Assembly (NCBI GenBank): GCA_003151275.1
Contig: PLXC01000176.1
Span: forward strand, 1 to 58,887
DNA length: 58,887 bases
Reading direction: 5' to 3'
From: Candidatus Melainabacteria bacterium
GTDB taxonomy: Bacteria; Cyanobacteriota; Vampirovibrionia; Obscuribacterales; Obscuribacteraceae
In this document: positions 1 to 7,413 of the stretch, in pieces
Numbering within the stretch: the stretch's first letter is position 1
How the letters are laid out: every line of letters begins with the position of its first letter
The notes under the pieces: generated by a model
Told to the model about the DNA's origin: nothing
Seen by the model: the letters and a program-made list of their open reading frames with translations, nothing else
Database searches by the model: none
Translations under genes and position numbers: made by a program

Positions 1-116
1 GCCCACATTAAAATGCGAAGACCCAGAATTGTTTTGACTATCGGCAAACGTCTGTGTTGTAGATGAGCTGACAATCAATCAACTTCTGTGCAATGTGTCG
101 ATTGATTGTCCAAATC

Positions 117-280
117 AATGTTTGTGCGAGGCGCGGTATCGAAGGCGTTCTTCGGAGAATGGCTCTCCAGGCTGTGATATCACATAGCTTTGGTAAAAAA
201 TTAATGTTTGAGTGAGGCGCGGCATCGAAGGCGTTCTTTGGATAACGGCTCTCCATGCGGCTTGTGATATCACACGGCTT
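117..280. repeat. Two-copy direct repeat, about 86-bp period, with TGTGATATCACA palindrome
   Basis: Copy one (117-190) and copy two (203-280) both begin AATGTTTG, share GAGGCGCGG and ATCGAAGGCGTTCTT, and end in the perfect palindrome TGTGATATCACA (173-184 and 263-274). They differ at scattered positions and by a short insertion, so they are not a recent duplication. Palindromes 90 bp apart upstream of a DNA-binding gene suggest operators or integrase/excisionase arm sites at an element end. Open frames on the minus strand here simply follow the repeat and are not called. Confidence 0.7.
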
Positions 281-360
281 GTCAGTGTGAAGAATCGCAC
301 AGGGAGTCGATAACAGGAAGACTTGCATCATTTGTGGCATTCGAAGGTTTTTGTTGTGTC

Positions 361-373
361 TAGAGTTGCTCTA
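361..373. promoter_or_regulatory. Short inverted repeat before the first HTH gene
   Basis: TAGAG-TTG-CTCTA forms a 5-bp inverted repeat about 36 bp before the start of the small HTH gene at 409. It could be an autoregulatory operator. The evidence is only its symmetry and position. Confidence 0.3.
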
Positions 374-408
374 ACGTATGCTGGAATCAAGTTTGGGAGA
401 CATCGAAG

Positions 409-636
409 ATGGAAAATATTCAGAGTGAAGGATTAACTGGTTGGCCCCCTGGCGGCAACGATCCGCTGTTTACGCGCACGGAATCTGCACGCTATCTGGG
501 GCTCAAAAACCGGCATACGTTATCCGTATGGCTCTGCAACGGTCGGTATCCAGAACTGACTCCGACACGTGTAGGGCGGCGAGTCTTTTTTCGACAATCG
601 GTACTCGACGCTTTTTTGGTGGCACATACAGGATGA
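409..636 (+). CDS. Small helix-turn-helix (excisionase/AlpA-like) DNA-binding protein
   Basis: A 75-residue protein with the layout of the HTH_17/excisionase family. The segment FTRTESARYLGLKNRHTLS is the winged-helix first half, and GRRVFFRQSVLDAFL is the typical end, where an Arg/Phe strand is followed by a helix. Such proteins bind element DNA as excision factors or small regulators. GGGAG lies nine bases before the ATG. A perfect hairpin terminator follows at 720-748. It is the first gene of an element that also contains an integrase fragment and a primase, which fits an excisionase or immunity regulator. Its exact target cannot be told. Confidence 0.72.
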   Translation: MENIQSEGLTGWPPGGNDPLFTRTESARYLGLKNRHTLSVWLCNGRYPELTPTRVGRRVFFRQSVLDAFLVAHTG

Positions 637-719
637 TCGATGAATATTGTTCCCTCCAGGACTTCTGCTAGAAAGTGAGACTCATGCAAACCACAAATCA
701 TAGCGATTTTGGTCAATCA

Positions 720-748
720 AAAAAGTCACCGAAAAGTGGTGACTTTTT
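720..748 (+). terminator. Rho-independent terminator hairpin
   Basis: AAAAAGTCACC and GGTGACTTTTT form a perfect 11-bp stem around a 7-base loop, with the T-run inside the 3' arm. It follows the HTH gene and precedes the integrase fragment. The A/T arms make it usable on both strands. Confidence 0.75.
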
Positions 749-760
749 GGGCGATAGAAA

Positions 761-1207
761 TTGGCCGTAAATCACAAGTACCCGCCGAAAAAATTGACCG
801 ACAAGCTGATCGCCGCATTGGAGTACCATGGCAAGACCAACGAGCGTCAGATGCATTGGGACAGTTCGCTACCTGGCTTCGGTGTTCGAGTCAACGCTAG
901 CGGATCAAAAAGCTTTGTCATAAGTTACAGGATGGCAGGAAAAAAATTCCTGAGTCGTATAGGTAAATTTGGCAAAATGCCTCTGGCAACAGCCAAACAC
1001 AGGGCGCGTACCTATTTTAAGGCATTGCGACAGGGAGCTGATGGCTTCGGTGCGGCACACCTCGGCTATCTTGAGTGGTGTCGTTATTTCGACAACAAAG
1101 CGGAACTATCTGAGGGACAGAAGCACCAAATTGCGCGAATGAAACGCATGGCGTTAGAGACGAAGAACAGAGTCGCACGTCTCGAACACACGTATCGGTC
1201 GTCATAA
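761..1207 (+). CDS. Truncated tyrosine integrase: arm-binding domain with unrelated C-terminus
   Basis: Residues 10-90 match the N-terminal arm-type DNA-binding domain (DUF4102-like) of P4/prophage integrases: LTDKLIAAL, WDSSLPGFGVRV, GSKSFVISYR, IGKFGKMPLATAKHRAR. Full integrases are about 380-420 residues and carry the R..HxxR..Y catalytic domain. Here the protein stops at 148 residues and the last 60 are a charged helical segment (SEGQKHQIARMKRM) with no catalytic motif. A stop codon lies just upstream and the only start is TTG without a clear ribosome site. It is either a decayed integrase or a free arm-site-binding protein acting as a competitor or excision modulator. A working integrase must lie elsewhere. 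Confidence 0.65.
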   Translation: MAVNHKYPPKKLTDKLIAALEYHGKTNERQMHWDSSLPGFGVRVNASGSKSFVISYRMAGKKFLSRIGKFGKMPLATAKHRARTYFKALRQGADGFGAAHLGYLEWCRYFDNKAELSEGQKHQIARMKRMALETKNRVARLEHTYRSS

Positions 1208-1214
1208 AATCACT

Positions 1215-1245
1215 CTTAGAGAATTTAGCGAATTTGCGAATTTAC
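1215..1245 (+). repeat. Left copy of a perfect 31-bp inverted repeat with iterons
   Basis: This 31-bp sequence is identical to the reverse complement of 5198-5228, about 4 kb away. It holds two tandem GCGAATTT units (1228-1235, 1236-1243). Further units follow at 1279-1286 and, in variant form, at 1290-1297. With the opposing copy it brackets the primase/helicase genes, as expected for replication-initiation iterons or ends of a mobile module. Confidence 0.85.
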
Positions 1246-1297
1246 TAGCAGGGCTAGAGTTTCAGATATTCAGTTACTGCGAATTTACTGCGAACTT
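1228..1297 (+). other. Iteron cluster, candidate replication origin (left)
   Basis: GCGAATTT appears three times and GCGAACTT once within 70 bp of A/T-rich DNA, near a P4-like primase and a DUF3987 ATPase. Iterons of this kind are bound by satellite and plasmid initiators. The function is inferred from the pattern and its neighbours. Confidence 0.5.
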
Positions 1298-1352
1298 AGT
1301 CCGACGAAGAATTTGCCCATGAAAAATAGGTCGCGCTTTGGCTTAATGGTGC

Positions 1353-1488
1353 CTTGTGATTGACAGTGGCTGACTAGGTCTGTAGAGTGGAGATGTCTTT
1401 GCGCAGAAGCGCGCGTCGCATGACGCTATAGGGCGGAGCCCAAGATTCATTTGAATATGGGTTCGGTTGTGTCATGCAAGAAAAAATT
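1353..1488 (+). promoter_or_regulatory. Promoter and structured leader, copy A (with truncated gene start)
   Basis: This segment parallels 2220-2358. It begins CTTGTGATTGACA (-35 TTGACA at 1360-1365, weak -10 TAGAGT at 1383-1388). It continues with the conserved TTTGCGCAGAAGCGCGCGT, then a GGGC-GGA-GCCC hairpin followed by AAG, and ends GTCATGCAAGAAAAAATT. That end corresponds to the first codons of the AlpA-like gene at 2344, but here the frame stops after 13 codons. It is either a degraded gene copy with its leader or a free-standing small RNA. Confidence 0.5.
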
Positions 1489-1739
1489 CGGCGCCGTCTG
1501 GCGTGCAACTTTTGAATACTGCAAGCTGCGTAACGGCCTACTATTGTGCAGATCATTTCGCGAATACGCTATCGAGGATCTTCAAGCTTGGCTTGTTGAG
1601 TGACTCGTACAAATAATAGCGCACCGAAACGCCACCATAAAACAGCATCAAAGTTTTGCGACTTGCAGGTGAGAAATCCGTACTTCATATATCAATCGAG
1701 AACGAGATTGGTCTATACACATACATTGAGGCAATCATC

Positions 1740-2057
1740 ATGAAGCCAATTAACTTAAAAGCCGACATCCAGCTCGGTCATGCATTTGCAAATGTGAAAC
1801 TGGAGACGAACGGCAGCCAGGGAGGCGCGGCCTCAAAGGGGGCTTTTTGTAAGTTTGAACTCACACTTCCGGGAGGTTATTTCGAAGCCAATGTTCAACG
1901 GCGCGGTGACGACCACGTTCTTTTCATTAATGCTGTTGCGGACAGCGAATCTGAGCTGATTGCCAAGTTGGCGCTTTCGTTCATCAATGCCGTCACGCAG
2001 TCTGGTGGTGGCGCTGATGTTTGGACAAAGGAGGAGGATTTTAAGTGGTTAGACTGA
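1740..2057 (+). CDS. Hypothetical protein, about 105 aa
   Basis: The ATG at 1740 is preferred over an upstream TTG at 1656 because the residues before it look non-coding. The protein has alternating beta-like segments (AFANVKLETNG, CKFELTLPGGYFEANVQ) and a helical stretch ESELIAKLALSFINAV. I recognise no family. The C-terminus is acidic/aromatic (EEDFKWLD). It lies between the two leader copies and upstream of the AlpA-like gene. The composition is soluble, with no signal peptide or membrane helix. Confidence 0.5.
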   Translation: MKPINLKADIQLGHAFANVKLETNGSQGGAASKGAFCKFELTLPGGYFEANVQRRGDDHVLFINAVADSESELIAKLALSFINAVTQSGGGADVWTKEEDFKWLD

Positions 2058-2219
2058 TGTTTGGACAATGGAGCGGGACCTTAAAAAATCATTGCGTGAA
2101 TCGCGATCCGGTAACATTGCCTCTGACTATTAGTCAAGTATAAACGGTATAGCGGTAGGCTTTGCGAGGGCCGGACTGCAAGTGCCTGGGGATCTTTTGA
2201 AAACTCAGGAACGGTCGGA

Positions 2220-2358
2220 CTTGTGATTGACAAGCGAACTCTGTGATTTATACTGATAGACAAAGTCTTTTGCGCAGAAGCGCGCGTTCCCACGCATCGG
2301 GCAGAGCCCAAGACAAGTCAGACTCACGTCTTGAGGTTTTGTCATGCAGGAAAAAATT
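2220..2358 (+). promoter_or_regulatory. Promoter and structured 5' leader, copy B, of the AlpA-like gene
   Basis: A strong sigma70-type promoter is visible: TTGACA at 2227-2232 and TATACT at 2249-2254, 16 bp apart. The transcript would start near 2260 and run about 85 nt to the ATG at 2344. It contains GCGC-AGAA-GCGC, GGGC-AGA-GCCC, and a long hairpin pairing CAAGAC with GTCTTG just before the start codon. Copy A keeps the first two hairpins but has a different third one. The conserved structure suggests an RNA leader that controls the downstream regulator. Confidence 0.6.
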
Positions 2359-2577
2359 GAAGCGCCGAAGTCGGCGCCCACCTTCTTAAACACAGCCGCC
2401 GCGGCTGCCCATATTTCCATGAGCCGTCGGTTCCTTGAGTCTCGCCGACTCAAAGGCGAAGGGCCACCTTTTGTTCGCATCAGTTCGCGTGCCGTTCGCT
2501 ACCGGCGTGAAGATCTTGACACATGGCTCACTGACCGTATTCAGCCAACACGAGCGAATAGTATCGTCACCATATAA
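2344..2577 (+). CDS. AlpA/HTH_17-type DNA-binding protein
   Basis: A 77-residue protein with a classic excisionase-type winged helix: FLNTAAAAAHISMSRRFLES (first helix pair), GPPFVRISSRAVRYRREDL (wing and recognition part), then LDTWLTDR. The family includes P4 AlpA, which activates the integrase, and plasmid or satellite regulators. It has a strong promoter and a structured leader, and it directly precedes the primase gene, so a role as switch of the replication module is likely. This is a confident family call; the exact function is open. Confidence 0.8.
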   Translation: MQEKIEAPKSAPTFLNTAAAAAHISMSRRFLESRRLKGEGPPFVRISSRAVRYRREDLDTWLTDRIQPTRANSIVTI

Positions 2578-2633
2578 AGTGTCACTCGTTGGGCTTCGCA
2601 ATTGCGGGTCCGGTTGTTTTGAGGATCACAATT

Positions 2634-3764
2634 ATGAAACAAGAAAACATCCCGGTATCCGCCGGGGTTGAGAATTGCTGCGCGGCTGAACAGAATGACA
2701 CCACAGTCATGTTACAAATCATGGAGCCGGTATCGCGGCTTGGAACCGGGAGCTGGGAGCAGCAGCCGAGTTCGCACCGACTACGAAACACTGCAAGAGG
2801 ACGATGGATTGACATTCTCCAATCTTTGGGAGTCAAGCCATCGTTTCTGACCGGTAAACATGGACCATGCCCATTTTGTGGTGGGAAAGATCGCTTTCGG
2901 TTAAGTAACAAGGATGACGAGGGCTTCTTTTACTGCAATCAGTGCGGAAGCGGAGATGGTTTCAAGTTTATTCAACGCTTGCTGTGTTGCAATTTTGGTG
3001 ATGCGTGCACAGCTGTTGAGCGCGGTCTCAATTCAATGGCATTAGCATCAGCACCGGCATCGACACCATCGCATATCGATGCAACCGAAACAAACCTAAG
3101 AAACAGCGCAGCATTGCTTGCACTTTTCCGTGATTGTCAACCTGTCAAAGCAGGCGATCCGGTTTGGCAATATTGGTCACTGAGAGGGTTAGGGGCTAGT
3201 ATACCCTCCGACTTGAGCCTTCACCCAGCACTCGATTACTGGGAGTTGGATGACAACGGTGAACCGATCAAGCTTGGAACCTTCCCCACCATGGTGGCGC
3301 CAGTGATTTCGCCAGCAGGGCATGTAGTGAGCGCGTTACGGACGTACCTGACACACTCTGGAGCGAAGGCACTAGTTGCGAAACCAAAGAAACTGATGGC
3401 CAGCATTAGCCCTGGTGCAACCAAGAGCGGTGCTATTAGATTGCTTTCGGCTGGGGATACACTGGCAGTAGCAGAGGGCATTGAGACTGCTTTCGCCTAT
3501 CACTTACTGTCCGGCATTCCCGCATGGGCAACGGTTTCCGCCACAGGCTTGCGATCCGTCATTCTTCCAGAGTCCATCCGAACAGTCTATATATGCATCG
3601 ATCTTGATGAAAACGGATGTGGAGAACAGGCGGCAAAAGTTCTTGCACAGCGGCTTTTGAGAGAGGAACGAAGAGTAAAATTTGCAAAACCCCCGGCAGG
3701 AAATGCTAGGGGCTCAGGATTTGATTGGGCCGACTATTTGGCGCTGGAACGCCGAACGTCATAA
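2634..3764 (+). CDS. P4-type primase with zinc ribbon and Toprim domains
   Basis: A 376-residue protein. The ATG at 2634 has GAGGA eight bases before it, so I prefer it over the upstream frame. The zinc ribbon is clear: GPCPFCGGKDRF, then YCNQCGSGDGFKF (two CxxC pairs). The Toprim part follows near the C-terminus: LAVAEGIETAFA holds the catalytic Glu, and YICIDLDENG the DxD metal site. This matches the primase half of phage P4 alpha-like proteins, which make RNA primers at the element's origin. The helicase is a separate gene 16 bp downstream. Iterons lie on either side of the pair. It acts in the cytoplasm during replication of the element. Confidence 0.88.
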   Translation: MKQENIPVSAGVENCCAAEQNDTTVMLQIMEPVSRLGTGSWEQQPSSHRLRNTARGRWIDILQSLGVKPSFLTGKHGPCPFCGGKDRFRLSNKDDEGFFYCNQCGSGDGFKFIQRLLCCNFGDACTAVERGLNSMALASAPASTPSHIDATETNLRNSAALLALFRDCQPVKAGDPVWQYWSLRGLGASIPSDLSLHPALDYWELDDNGEPIKLGTFPTMVAPVISPAGHVVSALRTYLTHSGAKALVAKPKKLMASISPGATKSGAIRLLSAGDTLAVAEGIETAFAYHLLSGIPAWATVSATGLRSVILPESIRTVYICIDLDENGCGEQAAKVLAQRLLREERRVKFAKPPAGNARGSGFDWADYLALERRTS

Positions 3765-3780
3765 GTACAGGGAGTCAAAA

Positions 3781-5148
3781 ATGAACTTACACACTAATGA
3801 TACCACTCCGGCGATATTACCGGAGCAAATTTTAGCCCTTGCAGAGGAAGCAATTCCCGAAAAAATAACGCAAGCGGCTATAGATATGTCACCACCAGCG
3901 ATGCACCCTGTCTTGAACCACGATGCGCTGTATGGACTCATTGGGGAAATAACCAAGGCAGCAACGGCAGACAGCGAAGCTGATCCTGCGGCCGTTATTG
4001 CAACAGCGTTAACGTGGGTCGGTGCTCATATCGGCACGAACATTTATGTGCCTGTCGGCGAGACTCGACATCCAGCCCGTCTCTTCTGCGCGATTGTTGG
4101 GGCTTCCAGTCGAGCCAGAAAAGGCACGTCCACGGACCCTGTTAGGAGAATTTTTAATCGAGCTGAACAACTCGGCACCGTCAAACAATTGAAGTTTAGT
4201 CCTGGTCCACTCTCTTCAGGCGAGGGAGTCGTCTGGGCGGTGAGAGATGCTTCTGAAGAATTGGACGAAGAAACGCAAAAACCGAAAGACGGTGGAGTGA
4301 CAGACAAACGGCTTATTGTAATTGAAGGTGAGCTGGGCGCTGCTCTGAGTTCCCTTCGGCGTCAGGGAAATACATTGTCTGCAATCCTTCGCACAGCCTG
4401 GGATCACGGGAATATTGAACCGTTGACGAAAAACAATAGAATACGCACCACCAACGCGCACATTTGCGTTGTCGGACACATCACAAAGCAGGAACTGTTA
4501 ACTCTTCTGGAAAAGTCAGACATTTATAACGGCTTCGCTAACCGCTTTCTGTGGGTTGCTGCCAGGCGGCAGAAGTCGGTGGCCATCCCACTCCCGATGC
4601 ATGATAATGTGGTTGATCGGATTGCGTCAAAGTTGGCTGATGCTATAGCTTGTGCCGACAGAAGCGATTCCATGACCATGAATGAGGAGGCATCGGAATT
4701 CTGGTGCGAGTTGTACCCAAAATTAACCCTCGGAAAATCGGGAATTGTCGGCATAGTGACTGATCGCGGCGAGGGTCAGGTTGTGCGGTTAGCTCTGATT
4801 TATGCGCTGCTCGACAAAGCTGTCAAAATTCGCAAGGAACATGTTCAAGCGGCATACGCATTTTGGCGATACTGCGAGGACTCGGCATCGTTTATTTTCG
4901 GATGTGTGCCTACGGATGATCCAGAGAGGCGGAAGATCTTGTCGTTTCTAGGAGATGGAGAAAAGACGCAAACAGCCTTGCACCAGCACTTTTCTGGACA
5001 TTTGAAGGCGGATAAGCTGAGGACTCTGCTTGCTGAACTCCAAGCAAGTGGCGCTGTGACTCAACGTCAAGATCAAAAGAGTACTGGAAAACCAAGTGCC
5101 TACTGGCGCCTCACAAATGGCTTTTCACTGCCCGCGAATGAAAAGTAA
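3781..5148 (+). CDS. DUF3987-family replicative helicase-like ATPase of a mobile element
   Basis: The ATG at 3781 follows AGGGAG at ideal spacing and gives 455 residues. The segment VGASSRARKGTST is the variant P-loop of DUF3987 proteins, which more commonly reads GxSxxGRKGT. LIVIEGELGAAL is a Walker B-like strand and ICVVGHITKQEL a sensor-like segment. The C-terminus (from about residue 380) looks like a winged helix: ILSFLGDGEKTQTALHQHF, LRTLLAELQASGAV. The family sits beside Toprim primases in satellites and plasmids and is thought to unwind DNA at the origin. The Gly missing from the P-loop may matter for ATP use. The stop codon runs into the right-hand iterons. Confidence 0.82.
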   Translation: MNLHTNDTTPAILPEQILALAEEAIPEKITQAAIDMSPPAMHPVLNHDALYGLIGEITKAATADSEADPAAVIATALTWVGAHIGTNIYVPVGETRHPARLFCAIVGASSRARKGTSTDPVRRIFNRAEQLGTVKQLKFSPGPLSSGEGVVWAVRDASEELDEETQKPKDGGVTDKRLIVIEGELGAALSSLRRQGNTLSAILRTAWDHGNIEPLTKNNRIRTTNAHICVVGHITKQELLTLLEKSDIYNGFANRFLWVAARRQKSVAIPLPMHDNVVDRIASKLADAIACADRSDSMTMNEEASEFWCELYPKLTLGKSGIVGIVTDRGEGQVVRLALIYALLDKAVKIRKEHVQAAYAFWRYCEDSASFIFGCVPTDDPERRKILSFLGDGEKTQTALHQHFSGHLKADKLRTLLAELQASGAVTQRQDQKSTGKPSAYWRLTNGFSLPANEK

Positions 5149-5228
5149 ATTCGCACCAGGTTCGCAACGAATTCGCGCATGAAACACACTACTGATGGTA
5201 AATTCGCAAATTCGCTAAATTCTCTAAG
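5146..5228 (-). repeat. Right iteron cluster with the second copy of the 31-bp inverted repeat
   Basis: AAATTCGC-type units (complement of the left iterons) occur at about 5147-5154, 5169-5175, 5200-5207 and 5208-5215. Positions 5198-5228 are the exact reverse complement of 1215-1245. The cluster begins at the stop codon of the helicase-like gene. Two clusters facing each other around primase and helicase would suit a bipartite origin such as ori/crr of P4. Confidence 0.8.
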
Positions 5229-5815
5229 TGTGGATTTACAAAGTACACGTCTCTACTTGCGTTCACCAACAATCCTCCGAGAACCAGCGAATGTGCATCG
5301 ATTGCTTAGTTGAACTCGATAACACATTGTTTCGCTCGTGGGAAAGCTTGCAAGCTGCGTGATGGTTTTTCCGCGAGGGTAGCGTTCTGCGAATTAAAAT
5401 CGGGATTTTAACTATATCGTCGACGCTGCAATCACGCAGCCGAAACAGGTTGATGCCATATTTGACGAGCACCACCCTCGGATGAGGACGAGCTCACCAT
5501 ATATACGCAGTTGAGAGCTTCTGCCGACTGCCCGCCCCGGCTGAGAGCTGTTGCATTCTGAATCAAATTGAACTTTTTGGCTAGACCTGACGTCTAACTT
5601 ACTGAGACGACCAATTAATTAGTGTTTCGGGATGTGATATGCTAAAATTGCACACTTTCTACGCGCTAAATGTGTATTTCTCACACGCATAATCATACAA
5701 AATGCATCAAAAGGTCTCATTTTGTTGCAATTTAAGCCACATTTCGTGTTTACCCCATACCAATCCGCGTCGCCACCGTCCAAAATAGTAAAACCAGCCA
5801 CTGTAGGGCACTGTC
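5229..5815. other. Intergenic region of about 590 bp, no gene recognised
   Basis: I see no convincing coding frame on either strand. Short GAGAGCT repeats occur at 5513 and 5542, and the DNA is A/T-rich from 5560 to 5720. The promoter of the ribbon-helix-helix gene at 5816 presumably lies in the last 150 bases. Confidence 0.5.
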
Positions 5816-6049
5816 ATGAAAAACAAGAGAATAACTGTAGAATTCACTCCGGAAACCGTCGCCAGGCTCGATCAGCTTCGATCCGACTTAGGTTTAACGT
5901 CCACGGTGGATGTACTCCGTATGTCGGTTCAAGTGTTGAGTTATCTTGAGCGCGAGCGCAAAGCGGGCTTTGAGATAATCCTTCGCAAAGAGGGTGATAA
6001 CGGGGCTGTCCGGGAAAAAGAGCCGGTTTTTGCGGGAATGGCATCCTAG
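5816..6049 (+). CDS. Ribbon-helix-helix (CopG/Arc-like) DNA-binding protein
   Basis: A 77-residue protein that begins with the beta strand and two helices of the ribbon-helix-helix fold: KRITVEFTPETVARLDQLRS, then TSTVDVLRMSVQVLSYLER. The strand would sit in the DNA major groove as a dimer. Such proteins control copy number or operons on plasmids and satellites. It ends in a hairpin terminator at 6076. A partition or antitoxin role cannot be excluded, but no toxin is adjacent. Confidence 0.75.
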   Translation: MKNKRITVEFTPETVARLDQLRSDLGLTSTVDVLRMSVQVLSYLERERKAGFEIILRKEGDNGAVREKEPVFAGMAS

Positions 6050-6075
6050 AGATCAAACCGAAAAACGAGTAAATT

Positions 6076-6106
6076 AAGGAGCTGGTCAAACACCACCTCC
6101 TTTTTT
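6076..6106 (+). terminator. Rho-independent terminator
   Basis: AAGGAG-C-TGGT pairs with ACCA-C-CTCCTT around the loop CAAAC and is followed by a T-run. It ends the ribbon-helix-helix transcript 15 bases before the next ATG. Confidence 0.8.
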
Positions 6107-6120
6107 ATTGGTTATAAGCA

Positions 6121-6684
6121 ATGCCCGACCGACCGTCCGACGACGATCCTACCAGCCAAAGTCCAGTCACAGCCACGCCCGACACCACCGTAAAAGGCTT
6201 TGGCGCCTTTTACGACCAAGTCAAACAGGAAGTGATAACCATCAATCCAACCACCCTAATTGGACAGGGTGTAGCCTGGACTACTGGCATGATCTTCACT
6301 GTGGCTGGATTCGCTCTAATATTTTTTGTAAAAGACTTGACCTATGTACAGCTATCCACGGCCGGTCTATTTCTCGCGTTCGGTATCGGACTGGTCAGCT
6401 TTCTCCTGCCTGGCACCTTGATGATTGATAAATCGCTTGATTCAGAGCAAGGAAAACTCCGTGCTGTGGGCGGAGGAGCCATCTTCCTGCTGATTTTAGC
6501 TATTTGGTTCGGAATCCCAGTGCTGAAGGATGATTTCGCTCCAGGTGTATTGAGAACAAATCTGAAAATCCAAGCTCTTGAAAAGAAGATACGGAAGCTT
6601 GAGGGCAAACCGGAACCGACGCCTGAAGCCGAACCAGAAATGCTTGAGACCGACGAAGTCAAAAAAGTCGAACCATCTCCGTAA
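6121..6684 (+). CDS. Membrane protein with three helices and a charged C-terminal tail
   Basis: 187 residues. Hydrophobic helices lie at roughly 54-70 (GMIFTVAGFALIFFV), 77-97 (LSTAGLFLAFGIGLVSFLL) and 115-135 (GGGAIFLLILAIWFGIPVL). The tail begins with a short coiled coil (LKIQALEKKIRKLEG) and then a Pro/Glu-rich stretch, which suggests a cytoplasmic or periplasmic extension. I recognise no family. It may be a superinfection or envelope protein of the element. Because the terminator at 6076 lies between, it probably has its own promoter. A hairpin overlaps its stop codon. Confidence 0.65.
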   Translation: MPDRPSDDDPTSQSPVTATPDTTVKGFGAFYDQVKQEVITINPTTLIGQGVAWTTGMIFTVAGFALIFFVKDLTYVQLSTAGLFLAFGIGLVSFLLPGTLMIDKSLDSEQGKLRAVGGGAIFLLILAIWFGIPVLKDDFAPGVLRTNLKIQALEKKIRKLEGKPEPTPEAEPEMLETDEVKKVEPSP

Positions 6685-6707
6685 ATACCGCCACCAAATA
6701 CGGTATT
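6684..6707 (+). terminator. Hairpin at the stop of the membrane protein gene
   Basis: AATACCG and CGGTATT form a 7-bp stem around a 10-base loop right at the stop codon. There is little T-run after it, so it is a possible weak terminator. Confidence 0.4.
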
Positions 6708-6890
6708 GCAATTTGTTCCGGTTTTTGTTCCGGTCGACCAACAAAGCGTGTCATGTCATGGCATGTCCTGCCAGTTTGTAATTAGCTCCAGTTGGCAGTC
6801 CTGGGCTACTAAAGCGCCACAGGCGGAGATTTAATAGGGGCTACTTTAGAGAATCCCCTCGTCTGCCCCATATTTTTAATTCGACTCTAC

Positions 6891-7067
6891 ATGGAATGTC
6901 TGGTCAACAGAACGGATCGATATAATCGATGGGATTTTGATAAAAACGGATGGATCGCTCGTAGCATTCCTTCGCTAAAGCCGCTCTTGATTAAGCACCA
7001 TCTACGAGGCGACATCACTTTGATTTTGCCAGCGATTAGCGAGCAAAACACTTCACTGTGGGGTTAG
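6891..7067 (+). pseudogene. Possible N-terminal remnant of an archaeo-eukaryotic-type primase
   Basis: A 58-residue frame starting at ATG 6891 contains TDRYNRWDFDKNGWI, PSLKPLLIKHHLRGDITL and ISEQNTSLW. This order resembles the start of AEP-type primase/polymerase domains in mobile elements, where an Asp-x-Asp metal site comes next. Shifting frame after SLW gives VGLD and then, in another frame, DFKTQLEHLTQ, which suggests the gene is broken by frameshifts and continues towards 7140. I rate this a weak, pattern-based call; it could be an unrelated small protein. Confidence 0.3.
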
Positions 7068-7146
7068 ATAGAAGGACTTCCACATGATTTTAAAACGCAG
7101 CTTGAACACCTCACGCAATCACCTCGTAATCCGGCTTCAGTGATCC

Positions 7147-7350
7147 ATGAAGAGAGCGGGCTCGAATTTTGTTACCCAGTGCCCTCTCTGTGCTCAAGAT
7201 GGGCACGACAAAGGCGGAGACAACTTGGTTATTCGTCAAACGGACACTTCGATTATTGGTATCAGGGTCAGAGTGTCGTCCATAAGTACAACGAAATTGT
7301 TCAGTGCTTCTACAATAGTGACCAAAACATTGTTGGCATTCGTACTATAG
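7147..7350 (+). pseudogene. Zinc-ribbon fragment (CHC2-like primase finger)
   Basis: The start of this 67-residue frame reads SNFVTQCPLCAQDGHDKGGD, then NLVIRQTDTSIIG, like the first half of CHC2-type zinc fingers of primases. The second Cys pair is absent in this frame, and the rest is Ser/Thr-rich with no domain character. It probably belongs to the same decayed primase as 6891-7067. No ribosome site is obvious. Confidence 0.35.
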
Positions 7351-7413
7351 AAACGTGTTGCATAGGCACTATTACGCAAGCATAATGGAGCTGGAAACTG
7401 GATGGAGCAAAAC

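Noticed and set aside
117..280. Possible CRISPR array
   Set aside because: Only two imperfect copies, unit of 74-78 bp, spacer of about 12 bp, no cas genes.
38..340. Open frame on the minus strand covering the left-end repeats
   Set aside because: It simply tracks two copies of a DNA repeat, and its residues repeat with it. No ribosome site or domain.
1374..1556. Minus-strand frame in the copy A leader
   Set aside because: It runs antisense to a promoter and hairpin leader and has no protein character.
2205..2601. Minus-strand frames opposite the AlpA-like gene
   Set aside because: The plus-strand gene has a clear HTH fold, promoter and start, so these are shadows.
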